From assembly GCA_964481765.1 (NCBI GenBank), contig CAYZVJ010000005.1, positions 1 through 51,936 of the forward strand: a DNA stretch of 51,936 bases, read 5' to 3'. This document shows, one piece after another, positions 44,419-51,936 of this stretch (position 1 is its first letter; every line of letters starts with the position of its first letter). A program made the position numbers and the translations under genes. This DNA comes from G020353115 sp964481765 (GTDB lineage Bacteria > Bacteroidota > Bacteroidia > Bacteroidales > VadinHA17). Under the pieces are notes generated by a model. The model was not told the origin of the DNA and ran no database searches. It saw only the letters and a program-made list of their open reading frames with translations.

Positions 44419-47400
44419 TTATTTCTGCTGAACCATAATCCGGACCGGACCATGCAGGCCGGAGGGCAGAAGTTCATTGTAACCTTTGCTGGTGGCAAAG
44501 GTGTAACGGCCAGTCTTATATTCCCTTCCACCCAGCAGACCCGAAGGCCATTGGACAGTTCTCGCATCTCCATCCGGATCCTGTTGATCGCCGATGAGAC
44601 GATTGGGCCAACGGTTAGCCACCTCGATCTCCAGGTAATTGTCCCCGGTTTTGACGGCGTCAGTTATTTCAATCCGCCACGGTGCACACCAGACTGTACC
44701 AACCTCCGTTTCATTCAGTCTTACCCGGGCTATATCGTGAACTTCTCCTAGATCAAGGTATAAAGTACCGCTGGCTTCCTTACCCGGGGGAAGATCGAAG
44801 CTCTTTCGGTAGGTTGCGATACCCGAGTAGTACTTGATTCCCCGTTCGTCTCTCCGGGTCCAATCCGTAAGTGTGTCAAAGGTAACATTCTCCGGACCTC
44901 CCCACCTTGTATCAAAAGAGATGTCCCAGGGACCATTCAATGTTGCAACGGGTGTTGCATCAGGGAAATTCACACTGCTTGTGTCTTTCAACCGTTTTGA
45001 TGAAAGGTTGCGGGGGAAGACAACAAAATAACTCTCGTACGCGTCAAATTTCATGGGAATGGTTGTCAAACCGTCGTCGCTCCTGTATTGGGGAAGGGAT
45101 CGTATCTTACCGTTCACCGGATGCCACAATTCCGGCTGCCCTTCGTTAACCCTGAATGTGCAATTCACCTGAATTGGTTTACCCGACCTGTTGGACAAAA
45201 AGTAGATATCCAGTTCATCAGTTTTCCGATGTTCGTATCGAACAGGACCGGTGGACGTAAAATCCTCATGCACCTCCATGTTCTTTAGCAGGAGTGCAAT
45301 ATCATCATAGTGAGGATAGAGCATTGTGATGGCACTCCCGGAGGATCCCGATAAACCCACAGTGTTTTCTCCGGGAGTATCGACGGCTGTGGGTGAAAAA
45401 ACGCCACCCCGGTAAATAGTACCCTGTCCATAGCTGCGCACGGTAATATCGTTTGACGCTTCTAATGCTCCCCAGATCTTCTTTGCCCGTGATTGAACCT
45501 CGGTATCGCATGCCGGGTAGTCAGACAAGCTGGGAGATTTGATTGGAGGTGAACCGACAATCGTGGCTCCAGCGTTAACCAGTGTCTCTATTTTGGAGAG
45601 TAGTTTCGGTGTCATGGTTTCACATTGAGGTAATACCAAAAGACGGTAAGAAGCTCCTCCTGGAAATACGATCCGGCCATTCCGTACTTCAGCCCTTGTC
45701 ATCAGGATGTTTGGTGAACATCCGTCAAAGTCATACCCCTTTTTATCCGGGAGGGTACTGCCCTCCAAAGCACTGGCAGGAGGACGAAAAATGTGTGGTG
45801 CTCCTTCGGGAGTAAGGTACAGGATATCAGATACTGTTATGCCCTGGCGCAGCAGGTGGGAACAGCGTGTGATATAGCGGTGGTAATCCTTTACCATGGG
45901 CCACCAGGTCTGTCCCCGGTCCCAATGTACTCCGTAGGGCCCCATGGTCATTCCGGGCCGATAGTCATTGCCAAGTGGTTTGTGGACAAAGGTATGGTAA
46001 ACAAAACGGTTGATACCCATACAGAAAGCCCAATCCCCCTGGTTCTTCATCGACCACGGGTATTGCCTCCAGCCTTCCCCGGAATCGGCAGTAAATGCTT
46101 CAGCAGAAACGATTGACCTACCCATGGTATGGGCAATGGAAGTTGCTTCAATGCAACTGTACGATGTTTCAAATCCGTAACCGTCACTCCAGAATTCGCA
46201 CATGGGAATATCCGCAATCGCACCAAGATCCAGATCAGCCGTGGGATTCATATCGTAGGGTTCAATGGATAGTTCAAAACCGTGTTCACGACCCAGCTTT
46301 TTCAGGTGACTGGCGTGGTTTTCCAGAACCAGCTCCTGGGCTGTCAGGCGAACATCCCAGAGAAAACGTTCCGAGATTTCCAGGCTCCCGACCACACGCC
46401 CGGTATAGGTAAGGAAGTATGGATTGGGATCGTACTCCCGCCGTTTCCTGAACTCCTCCCTGAACCGGTGTGTCCAGTTCTGTGCACCCATCTCCCAGCT
46501 ATCGATATGTATTGTAGTCCATCCATGATTCCCTTTTCGTGGGCCAACCTTATCAAGCAGTCTTGCATAATAGTGCTTAAAATGCTCATTCAAAGCCAGG
46601 CTATCGAACTTGTCACATTCAAGGCCCAATCCGGGCTTAGGAGCAGGACGGCTGCTGGCTCCTGTTGTACGCCGTCCCATACGCACAATCGTCCAGTCAC
46701 CCTCGGGAATATCCCACTGCAGGCGACCGTCTGAATCAAGATCCCGGGTAAGATCAATGATCTCTCCGATAGAAATGATCTCTTCATCTTCGGGTTCCTG
46801 ATAGGCAGCCCGTGAGGGCAGATAGGATTTTACCCCGGCTTTCGATGAGTACGGGTCCCTTTCGTAGAGTGCCTTTTCATTGATATCAGGAATGATTGGT
46901 TTACAGCGTGGAAACGCATACACCATCACATCTTCGTAGAAGGGATTGCTCATTTTGTGCCATATCGTGGAGCGCTGTTCCGGCAACGGGAGTACCCTGT
47001 CGAACTTTCCAGGCCCCCTGGTTTCTGTCTCACTGAATACCAGGTGCTGCATGGATTGGCTGGGCTCAACCCATGGTCCTCCGCTACCGGACCAGCCCGG
47101 ACCGGATCCGACCGTAATGTCAATCCCAAGGCGTTCCGCTTCATGAACAGCATGGGCAAACAGGTCCTGCCACTCTTCACTCATAAAATCTACCGGACCC
47201 CTGGGCATTCCCACATTCACCTCGAGAAAAATAAGGTTCCCCAGACCGGCTTCTTTCATCGACTCAAGATCGGCTGTCATCTCTGCACCGTTCAGGTTCC
47301 CATCCATAAAGTACCAGTATACGCCGGGGCGTGCATCATCAGGAGGATCCTGAAATTGTTCTTTCAATGTTGAAACAGTGTCAACAGAACATGAGGTTCC

Positions 47401-47436
47401 AAAAATAAGCGCCAGAATCAATAATCTGAGCTTCAT
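44419..47436 (-). CDS. GH106-like glycoside hydrolase (putative alpha-L-rhamnosidase), exported
   Basis: 1005 residues. The signal has a lipobox (FGTSCSVD, Cys near residue 16). The family start is clear: ARPGVYWYFMDGNLNGAEMT, then MKEAGLGNLIFLEV and GIDITVGSGPGWSGSGGPWV. A (beta/alpha)8 catalytic part (to about 560) is followed by beta-sandwich domains; the last (about 880-1000; LYLDLGEVHDIARVRLNETE) is a galactose-binding-like fold. These enzymes release rhamnose from pectin side chains or plant glycosides. The codon use looks more G+C rich than in the kinases, but no transfer boundary is evident. The start is preceded by a strong AAGGAG, unusual for Bacteroidota, and by TATATTTG at 47483-47490 (minus strand). 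Confidence 0.85.
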   Translation of the reverse strand: MKLRLLILALIFGTSCSVDTVSTLKEQFQDPPDDARPGVYWYFMDGNLNGAEMTADLESMKEAGLGNLIFLEVNVGMPRGPVDFMSEEWQDLFAHAVHEAERLGIDITVGSGPGWSGSGGPWVEPSQSMQHLVFSETETRGPGKFDRVLPLPEQRSTIWHKMSNPFYEDVMVYAFPRCKPIIPDINEKALYERDPYSSKAGVKSYLPSRAAYQEPEDEEIISIGEIIDLTRDLDSDGRLQWDIPEGDWTIVRMGRRTTGASSRPAPKPGLGLECDKFDSLALNEHFKHYYARLLDKVGPRKGNHGWTTIHIDSWEMGAQNWTHRFREEFRKRREYDPNPYFLTYTGRVVGSLEISERFLWDVRLTAQELVLENHASHLKKLGREHGFELSIEPYDMNPTADLDLGAIADIPMCEFWSDGYGFETSYSCIEATSIAHTMGRSIVSAEAFTADSGEGWRQYPWSMKNQGDWAFCMGINRFVYHTFVHKPLGNDYRPGMTMGPYGVHWDRGQTWWPMVKDYHRYITRCSHLLRQGITVSDILYLTPEGAPHIFRPPASALEGSTLPDKKGYDFDGCSPNILMTRAEVRNGRIVFPGGASYRLLVLPQCETMTPKLLSKIETLVNAGATIVGSPPIKSPSLSDYPACDTEVQSRAKKIWGALEASNDITVRSYGQGTIYRGGVFSPTAVDTPGENTVGLSGSSGSAITMLYPHYDDIALLLKNMEVHEDFTSTGPVRYEHRKTDELDIYFLSNRSGKPIQVNCTFRVNEGQPELWHPVNGKIRSLPQYRSDDGLTTIPMKFDAYESYFVVFPRNLSSKRLKDTSSVNFPDATPVATLNGPWDISFDTRWGGPENVTFDTLTDWTRRDERGIKYYSGIATYRKSFDLPPGKEASGTLYLDLGEVHDIARVRLNETEVGTVWCAPWRIEITDAVKTGDNYLEIEVANRWPNRLIGDQQDPDGDARTVQWPSGLLGGREYKTGRYTFATSKGYNELLPSGLHGPVRIMVQQK

Positions 47437-47508
47437 GATAACTCCTTTCAGGGTTTTATGTGTATAACCAGGAATGCAAATGCAAATATAAAGAGCAAAA
47501 ATACCGTA

Positions 47509-50500
47509 TCAATTAAACAAATATATGTCACCCGTTAACCCATAATCCAGCATTTGATAATTTTCTCCTGCAGGATAACTTTTCACATTACGCCAATGCC
47601 AGGGACTGGCGATTCCAGGTTCAGGGTTATTGTGGTGAGGTCCAAGAAGATTTTTAAAACTCCCGATAATTTTTACTTCAACGTTATTGATCCCTGCATC
47701 AATAAAATCAGTAACATCCACCCTGTCTGAATGAAGAACAATGGTTCCTGCAGATTTCCCATTCACAATTACTTCTGCTACCGTACCACTCCATTTACCT
47801 AACCCAACATAATAATATCCTGAATCCTGTTGAACGTTAAAAGCCTTTTTATACAGAACACCCCAGGAGTAGAAAGGCATACCTTGATCTTTCCAGCTAC
47901 CCGGATTCAATGTTTCAGAAGGGGCCTCAATGATCCACCCTTTTTCTGCCGGAATGACCGAGAAATTGCCAAGGATGTAAACCGGTTCTATCTCTGCATG
48001 GATTTTCATAGGATAGCATTGAACTGAAATGCTATTCTCCCCTTGTTTAATCCATCTGCCTATTGTAAAGACACCAAAAGAGCGATCAAGCCACCACTCC
48101 CCGGGTTCGGGATCTGCCACATGATCATTGATTGAAACGCTCCACAGCTGAGGTCTTTCGACAACTGCCCTAACGGTTGAATAATCAAATTTACCGGAAA
48201 CGGTAAACCTGTATGTCGCTGTAAATCCGCTTTCTTCCGTAAAATTGCCATGGTCTGATATTGATTTCTTATACTGAATGGAGTGATTCCATGGATTACC
48301 ATTTTCAAATCCATTTTCCATATAAACCTTCATCCCTGCATCATAAACATTCATATCCCGTACCGTTTTCCCGGAAAGGGTCAAATCACAGAAATCGATG
48401 GTTAAAACATTGTCTCTTTCACGTTTTACTTCAATACCTGATATTGCCGGTATCAGAGTCTGCTTGTCTTTTCCCACTGCAGCTGCATATCCTTTAGTTT
48501 TTGAATCAGAGACATACAGCAATAAGCTTTCAGCAGGATACAATGAAAAAGAGATATGAATAGTGTTACCTTCAACGGTCTCGTCATAATCAGCAGCTTC
48601 ACCCGTAAATGGGTTCAACAGGATGGCATTTTTCCCTTTAACCACACACACACCTGAAGTTTCTTCTGTAAGGCTTGAATTTACAAGGAAAATGATCTGA
48701 CCATCCTGCAGAAGCCTGCGATGATGGTACAGATTACCTCCTGTTACCTGTTCAAATTCCACCCCATCATTGTCAAAATGATCAGTCAGAACTTCATCCG
48801 ACAGTTTTGAAAAATGAAGCACATTTTTGTGTTCATTGTCAAATAAGGCAGCTACCTCATCACTGGGACTGCCATCCATAAGGATTGGGGTAGAAAATGC
48901 CAGTATTTCACCACCGTTAGCCGAAAACTCTTTAAGCAACCGGAAGGTGAATCGATTCAGATTCTCGGTCATTGGAGGGATTACTATCGTTAAGTACCTG
49001 CATTTTCCGATCCTGAATTGATTTTCTTCAACAGAACCATGCTTCATAATGATATCTTCTGAACCCAAATCATATTCAACCTGTTTCTTTTCGAGCATGG
49101 TAACAAATCGCTGAAAAGTTAAACCAATGGTATCTAACTGCCTGTTCTTAGAACCATAAACGTATGAATCATATAACCATGCGGAAGTTGTAGGTTCAAG
49201 GACCAGGATGTTATTCTTCTGTTTGCCGGAAGAAAGGGCCAGGGATAGCCGTTTGAAGTAATTATTCAGGTACTTATAATTCTCCCACCAGGGTGAATGA
49301 GTTGTGAAAGAAGGAGGGTAATCGTATTTTCTTGCACCAGCCAGGGTATAGTGAGAGAGGTGCTGATTCAGGAAATTGACGCCCAAAGCATACTCCCAGT
49401 CACCCAGCCGTTTCATATCTTCAAGAGTTAAATCCCATCCTCCACCACCGTAGGTTTCACTTAATTTCCGCCAGCGCCCCATTTGATTGGCGGCGCTGGC
49501 TAACTCTTTTACCGAACGAATATTGCCAAACTGTGCACCGGGAGAATCCTCATTAAATTGATTAAATAACATATCGATGCCGGGCATCTGATGATAGGCG
49601 TACATGGCCATGTTATCGCCTCCATGCTGCATGTTAGGCCAACCGTGTTCCCAGTAATGTCCGGTAAAGGCCAGACCTTTCTCTTCGCAATACTCAAATT
49701 GTGGAACCGACCATCTCTCAATGAAGAGACTCAATAAAGTATGTGTATAATTATGTCTTATTTTTTTCCATTCCCCAACCTCCTTATAGAGTGAAGGCAG
49801 GTTGATTTTTAAGTCGTACCCCCATTGACTCTCAAAAACAGCAAACAGATCAGGTGTCCATCTGATTCCCCCCGGAGAAGCAATTTGTGGTTCATCAGAA
49901 AACACACCCGGGATGGTTTTACCAAACTCATCGCCTGCGATCTTTTCGTATCCGGTCATCGTAACCGCAATAAATTTCTCCGTTACGCCGGGATAAAGCA
50001 GATCAACGTATGTCCATCCTCCATACCAGTCTGATTTTTTCAGGTAAGTTTTTGTGAAGAGTACATATTCACCTTTATTCCCTTGCTCCTGGTTAGCGAC
50101 AGATGTGATATCCACGTATTCCCCATTTACCTTTTTAAGGATTAAAAAATAATCAGTATAATTCGATGGTATCAGGGTTGTATCCATTGGTTGAAGACCC
50201 TGTCCCTGGTTGTATGATTCAGGCATCTGTGCCGGTACATGCCCCCCGCCAAAACCGCTCGGATAGGAGTTTTCATCGTATATCCAAACATTCATGTCCA
50301 GTTCCTTCCCCTTGTCAACAGCATATCGGAACAGTTCGAACCATGTGTCGGATAGATATTCGGTTATCAGACCCGGACGTGGATGAATAAACACCCCTCC
50401 AAAACCTGCCTCTTTAAATGCCTTCATATCATGATCAATCCCCTCACGGGTTATGACACTGTTCCAGACATACAATGGAGCAGATCCATAGATCCTGGAA

Positions 50501-50634
50501 GGTTCAGGAAATTCCTTGATTAAATCCTTAAAATTCGTAACTGCACCTTCCGGGTAATACTCCTCCTGAACAGTGCAACTACTGATTGAAAGCAGAATTA
50601 TCAGGAGAAATAGTGAAAAGATAGTTTTCTTCAT
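47509..50634 (-). CDS. Second GH106-like glycoside hydrolase family protein, exported
   Basis: 1041 residues with a lipoprotein-type signal (ISSCTVQ, Cys at about 20). The N-terminal catalytic part carries IDHDMKAFKEAGFGGVFIHP and MNVWIYDENSYPSGFGGGHV, related to but clearly different from the GH106-like neighbour. A long middle region has beta-galactosidase-like trimer/dimerisation features (LLYVSDSKTKG) and the C terminus is a sugar-binding sandwich (YYVGLGKWSGTVAEVIVNGK). Substrate unknown; a rhamnose- or galacturonate-containing glycan is plausible because of the partner gene. It lies 72 bases before the other glycosidase and 17 bases after the L,D-transpeptidase-fold gene. Confidence 0.8.
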   Translation of the reverse strand: MKKTIFSLFLLIILLSISSCTVQEEYYPEGAVTNFKDLIKEFPEPSRIYGSAPLYVWNSVITREGIDHDMKAFKEAGFGGVFIHPRPGLITEYLSDTWFELFRYAVDKGKELDMNVWIYDENSYPSGFGGGHVPAQMPESYNQGQGLQPMDTTLIPSNYTDYFLILKKVNGEYVDITSVANQEQGNKGEYVLFTKTYLKKSDWYGGWTYVDLLYPGVTEKFIAVTMTGYEKIAGDEFGKTIPGVFSDEPQIASPGGIRWTPDLFAVFESQWGYDLKINLPSLYKEVGEWKKIRHNYTHTLLSLFIERWSVPQFEYCEEKGLAFTGHYWEHGWPNMQHGGDNMAMYAYHQMPGIDMLFNQFNEDSPGAQFGNIRSVKELASAANQMGRWRKLSETYGGGGWDLTLEDMKRLGDWEYALGVNFLNQHLSHYTLAGARKYDYPPSFTTHSPWWENYKYLNNYFKRLSLALSSGKQKNNILVLEPTTSAWLYDSYVYGSKNRQLDTIGLTFQRFVTMLEKKQVEYDLGSEDIIMKHGSVEENQFRIGKCRYLTIVIPPMTENLNRFTFRLLKEFSANGGEILAFSTPILMDGSPSDEVAALFDNEHKNVLHFSKLSDEVLTDHFDNDGVEFEQVTGGNLYHHRRLLQDGQIIFLVNSSLTEETSGVCVVKGKNAILLNPFTGEAADYDETVEGNTIHISFSLYPAESLLLYVSDSKTKGYAAAVGKDKQTLIPAISGIEVKRERDNVLTIDFCDLTLSGKTVRDMNVYDAGMKVYMENGFENGNPWNHSIQYKKSISDHGNFTEESGFTATYRFTVSGKFDYSTVRAVVERPQLWSVSINDHVADPEPGEWWLDRSFGVFTIGRWIKQGENSISVQCYPMKIHAEIEPVYILGNFSVIPAEKGWIIEAPSETLNPGSWKDQGMPFYSWGVLYKKAFNVQQDSGYYYVGLGKWSGTVAEVIVNGKSAGTIVLHSDRVDVTDFIDAGINNVEVKIIGSFKNLLGPHHNNPEPGIASPWHWRNVKSYPAGENYQMLDYGLTGDIYLFN

Positions 50635-50651
50635 GTTATTTCATGTTAAGA

Positions 50652-51368
50652 TTATTCAAATATATATATCCCATTTTGGACCGTCACATTGGGTGGGTAA
50701 CCATGTTCTTCAAAATAATCATAACCCTCTTTCAGGTTCATCCAGAATGGATACCAGGGTGAGTTGCGTTGTCTTTGAAGAGCATGGTCTGTCAATCTGA
50801 AGGGGAAAATGTGAATCCGGAAAAATGGCTGGCCATTTTCAAATGCTTTGACGATGATGGTCCAGATCTCCTCAATTTTTTCGTCAGTCATGGCATAACA
50901 ACCAATAGAAACACAGTTCCCATGCACCATGATGGCTCCACCGGTATATCCTTGCTCCCTGTCGTAACGGTTTGGGTAGCCAATGTTAAACGAAAGATGA
51001 AACGTGCTGTTGGGATTCAATTGCCCTGGTGTAATAAAATAGAATCCCTCCGGACTCATGCCATCCCCCTGCCTGGTTTTCGTCCCAAGTCCTCCTGAGT
51101 AATAACATATACTGTATGTCTTAAAGAGTTCGAATTGATCTTCGTTTTGGATCCACATCTCCAGCTCATGACTCTCCTTGAATATGCGGATAAAAACCGG
51201 ATTCCCAAGGATTAAGTTTTTGGACTGGAATTCATTCTCCAGGAGGGGTGTTTTTCTGTTAACAGCATCCCTGGATCTTGGGCTGCCGGGGATAGACTGA
51301 GCTTCTGGCGGTAGTGAGGTGCATAAGAATACGGAGAATACCAGAATTGCCAGTTTTTCTATTTGCAT
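50652..51368 (-). CDS. YafK/DpaA-like L,D-transpeptidase-fold enzyme
   Basis: 238 residues with a signal peptide (about 1-24, ending PPEAQS). The catalytic motif of the YkuD fold is complete: H149 in MVHGNCVSIGCYAM and the nucleophile C157. The short H-x(7)-C spacing and the following TDEKIEEIW are characteristic of the YafK/DpaA branch, whose studied member cleaves the link between Braun lipoprotein and peptidoglycan rather than making 3-3 cross-links. Periplasmic. It is the first gene of an operon with two giant glycosidases, an unusual pairing. Confidence 0.85.
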   Translation of the reverse strand: MQIEKLAILVFSVFLCTSLPPEAQSIPGSPRSRDAVNRKTPLLENEFQSKNLILGNPVFIRIFKESHELEMWIQNEDQFELFKTYSICYYSGGLGTKTRQGDGMSPEGFYFITPGQLNPNSTFHLSFNIGYPNRYDREQGYTGGAIMVHGNCVSIGCYAMTDEKIEEIWTIIVKAFENGQPFFRIHIFPFRLTDHALQRQRNSPWYPFWMNLKEGYDYFEEHGYPPNVTVQNGIYIFE

Positions 51369-51500
51369 GACAGGATAATCGATTCAATATTAAAGTTACG
51401 AACTTCTGGTAATAAATGAAAGTAAAGACTTCATTGTTCCATTTCATCATGCAATAACATTAATTCAATAATTATCCAATTTGAAATATATCTGTTCATT
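51369..51500. other. Intergenic, nothing recognised
   Basis: A+T-rich upstream region of the L,D-transpeptidase-fold gene. On the minus strand a TAACTTTA sequence near 51395 is one base off the -7 consensus. No open frame or hairpin supported. Confidence 0.4.
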
Positions 51501-51528
51501 TTTAAATAGGGACAGCTACCTATTTAAA
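51501..51528. repeat. REP-like palindrome, best copy
   Basis: Perfect 10-bp arms TTTAAATAGG (51501-51510) and CCTATTTAAA (51519-51528) around GACAGCTA. It is the reference copy for the elements at 20477, 20515, 37927, 40078, 43216 and 44361. It immediately precedes the structured tandem array. Confidence 0.8.
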
Positions 51529-51566
51529 TTTTTAATGACCTTACAAAAGCAAGCTTTTGATTAATG

Positions 51567-51751
51567 GATGGGATTACGGCCCCGCCATCAGCGGGGCCGT
51601 GGACCCTTGGAGGAGCCAACAATCACCAAAGGCTGTATTACCTGCGGTAATACCGGCCTTATTTATTTCAGGTACTTATAAAAACAAGTTTTTAACGCTC
51701 CTAAAATAAATAAGGCCGTCGCTTTGCGACAGCCTTTGAAGGTGGGTGGAA
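51567..51751. ncRNA. Structured tandem element, copy A (unknown family)
   Basis: 185 bases. Clamp GGG (51570-51572)/CCC (51604-51606) with internal loop ATT/GGA holds a 10-bp hairpin (51576-51585/51591-51600). A small hairpin TTGG/CCAA follows (51607-51610/51616-51619). Then a four-way junction: P1 51628-51634/51731-51737; P2 51635-51642/51646-51653 (8 bp); P3 51654-51668/51704-51718 (15 bp, perfect), topped by AGG/CCT and the inner stem 51680-51685/51688-51693; P4 51719-51722/51726-51729. Virtually no base at the junction is unpaired. The strand, and whether RNA or single-stranded DNA is the functional form, are not known. No protein-coding frame fits. Confidence 0.7.
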
Positions 51752-51932
51752 GATGGGATTGCCCCGCCGGTGGCGGGAGCGGACCCTTTTGGGAAAACCA
51801 CAATGATAAAAACCGTTGGCTGAATTCTTCAGCACCACGGTTTTGTTTTTCAAGCTTATATCAGCAAGCTGCTAACGCTTAAAAAAACAAAACCGATCTC
51901 TGAAAGAGAACGGTTTTTGAATTTGGGTGGAA
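51752..51932. ncRNA. Structured tandem element, copy B (unknown family)
   Basis: 181 bases, head-to-tail with copy A. Same fold, different stems: clamp GGG/CCC (51755-51757/51784-51786) with the same ATT/GGA loop; hairpin 51761-51768/51772-51780 with one bulged A; small hairpin 51790-51792/51798-51800; P1 51808-51816/51910-51918; P2 51819-51824/51828-51833; P3 51838-51850/51883-51895 plus AAGC/GCTT (51852-51855/51877-51880); inner stem CAGC/GCTG (51862-51865/51868-51871); P4 TCTCT/AGAGA (51897-51901/51905-51909). Shared unpaired motifs: CTTATA, CAAG and TAACGCT in the P3 arm. A third copy begins at 51933 and is cut by the window end. Confidence 0.7.
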
Positions 51933-51936
51933 GATG

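Noticed and set aside
44404..47373. Several plus-strand open frames opposite the GH106-like gene
   Set aside because: They are shadows of a long, motif-bearing minus-strand gene with higher G+C content; none has recognisable domains.
50657..50664. Promoter box TATATTTG before the second glycosidase
   Set aside because: It coincides with the last codons and stop of the L,D-transpeptidase-fold gene, so the match is probably chance within an operon.
51567..51620. tRNA T-arm (GGGATT ... GGACCC resembles a reverse tRNA end)
   Set aside because: A GC-rich hairpin interrupts the loop, the rest of a cloverleaf with anticodon cannot be drawn, and the motif repeats every 183 bases.
51567..51936. Integron attC array
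   Set aside because: The long imperfect hairpins recall attC sites, but the core sites RYYYAAC/GTTRRRY are not placed at the stem ends, there are no cassette genes between units, and no integrase is in the window.
51567..51936. CRISPR array
   Set aside because: The conserved parts are short and scattered along a 183-base unit, with paired changes elsewhere; there is no repeat-spacer alternation and there are no cas genes.
51567..51936. Hammerhead or twister ribozyme copies
   Set aside because: The GAAA at 51902 in copy B is a loop, and CTGATGA or the twister core is not present near it; copy A lacks it.

Overview
The window looks like chromosomal DNA of a member of the Bacteroidota, probably an environmental, polysaccharide-using relative of the Bacteroidales/Marinilabiliales. 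The reasons are an A+T-rich sequence, TonB-dependent receptors with N-terminal CarboxypepD_reg-like domains, an ECF sigma/FecR/STN-receptor/DUF4249 relay, a short (288 aa) RpoD-type sigma factor, an RRM protein beside a cold-shock protein, and several upstream sequences that fit the Bacteroidota -7 box TAnnTTTG. The genus cannot be read from the sequence. No rRNA, tRNA, CRISPR array or transposase gene was recognised.

Layout. 1-18.4 kb, + strand: a dense two-component signalling island. It holds a truncated receiver, a LuxR-type regulator, a lone receiver, two paralogous REC-PAS-kinase-REC hybrids, a PAS-SpoIIE phosphatase, a broken PAS gene, a STAS-like protein, a HAMP-PAS-kinase-REC hybrid, a REC-kinase, a TPR/PD40/OmpA/SPOR envelope protein, a universal stress protein, a membrane DHp-REC protein without an ATPase domain, and a REC-pseudokinase. 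Three of these proteins lack essential kinase parts (His to Asn, His to Lys, or no ATPase domain), so the island mixes live kinases with what look like phosphorelay adaptors. 18.4-20.5 kb: three small exported proteins of unknown function. 20.5-25.1 kb, - strand: a CheB-CheR-PAS fusion followed by a PAS-GAF-type histidine kinase. 25.4 kb: a paralogue of one of the small exported proteins. 26.1-29.3 kb: a His-rich membrane protein and a TonB-dependent receptor, bracketed by 55-bp direct repeats. 29.4-32.5 kb, - strand: a UroD/MtaA-like methyltransferase and a GH127-like lipoprotein. 32.5-37.9 kb, + strand: a complete ECF sigma/FecR/STN-TonB receptor/DUF4249 relay. 38-39.9 kb, - strand: a stress/RNA-binding group (two cold-shock proteins, a divergent RpoD-like sigma and an RRM protein). 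40.2-44.3 kb: an outer-membrane protein of a widespread uncharacterised family, an AMP-binding acyl-activating enzyme and a second universal stress protein. 44.4-51.4 kb, - strand: two very large GH106-like glycosidases and a YafK/DpaA-like L,D-transpeptidase-fold enzyme.

The most unusual part is the right edge (51.56 kb to the end). It holds two full tandem copies, and the start of a third, of a non-coding element of about 183 bp. Each copy can fold into the same elaborate structure: a GC hairpin on a GGG/CCC clamp, a small hairpin, and a four-way junction with a long arm. The two copies have almost entirely different stem sequences but keep the base pairing and a few single-stranded motifs (ATT/GGA, CTTATA, CAAG, TAACGCT). 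This is the pattern expected of a selected RNA or single-stranded-DNA structure, and I do not recognise it as a known family.

Short dispersed repeats are also informative. A REP-like palindrome with the core GGGACAGCTACC sits in at least seven intergenic places, a CCTGCCTGCC/GGCAGGCAGG palindrome is bordered by an 8-bp direct repeat, and interrupted palindromes with GTCCGACC/GGTCTGAC arms occur twice in the signalling island.
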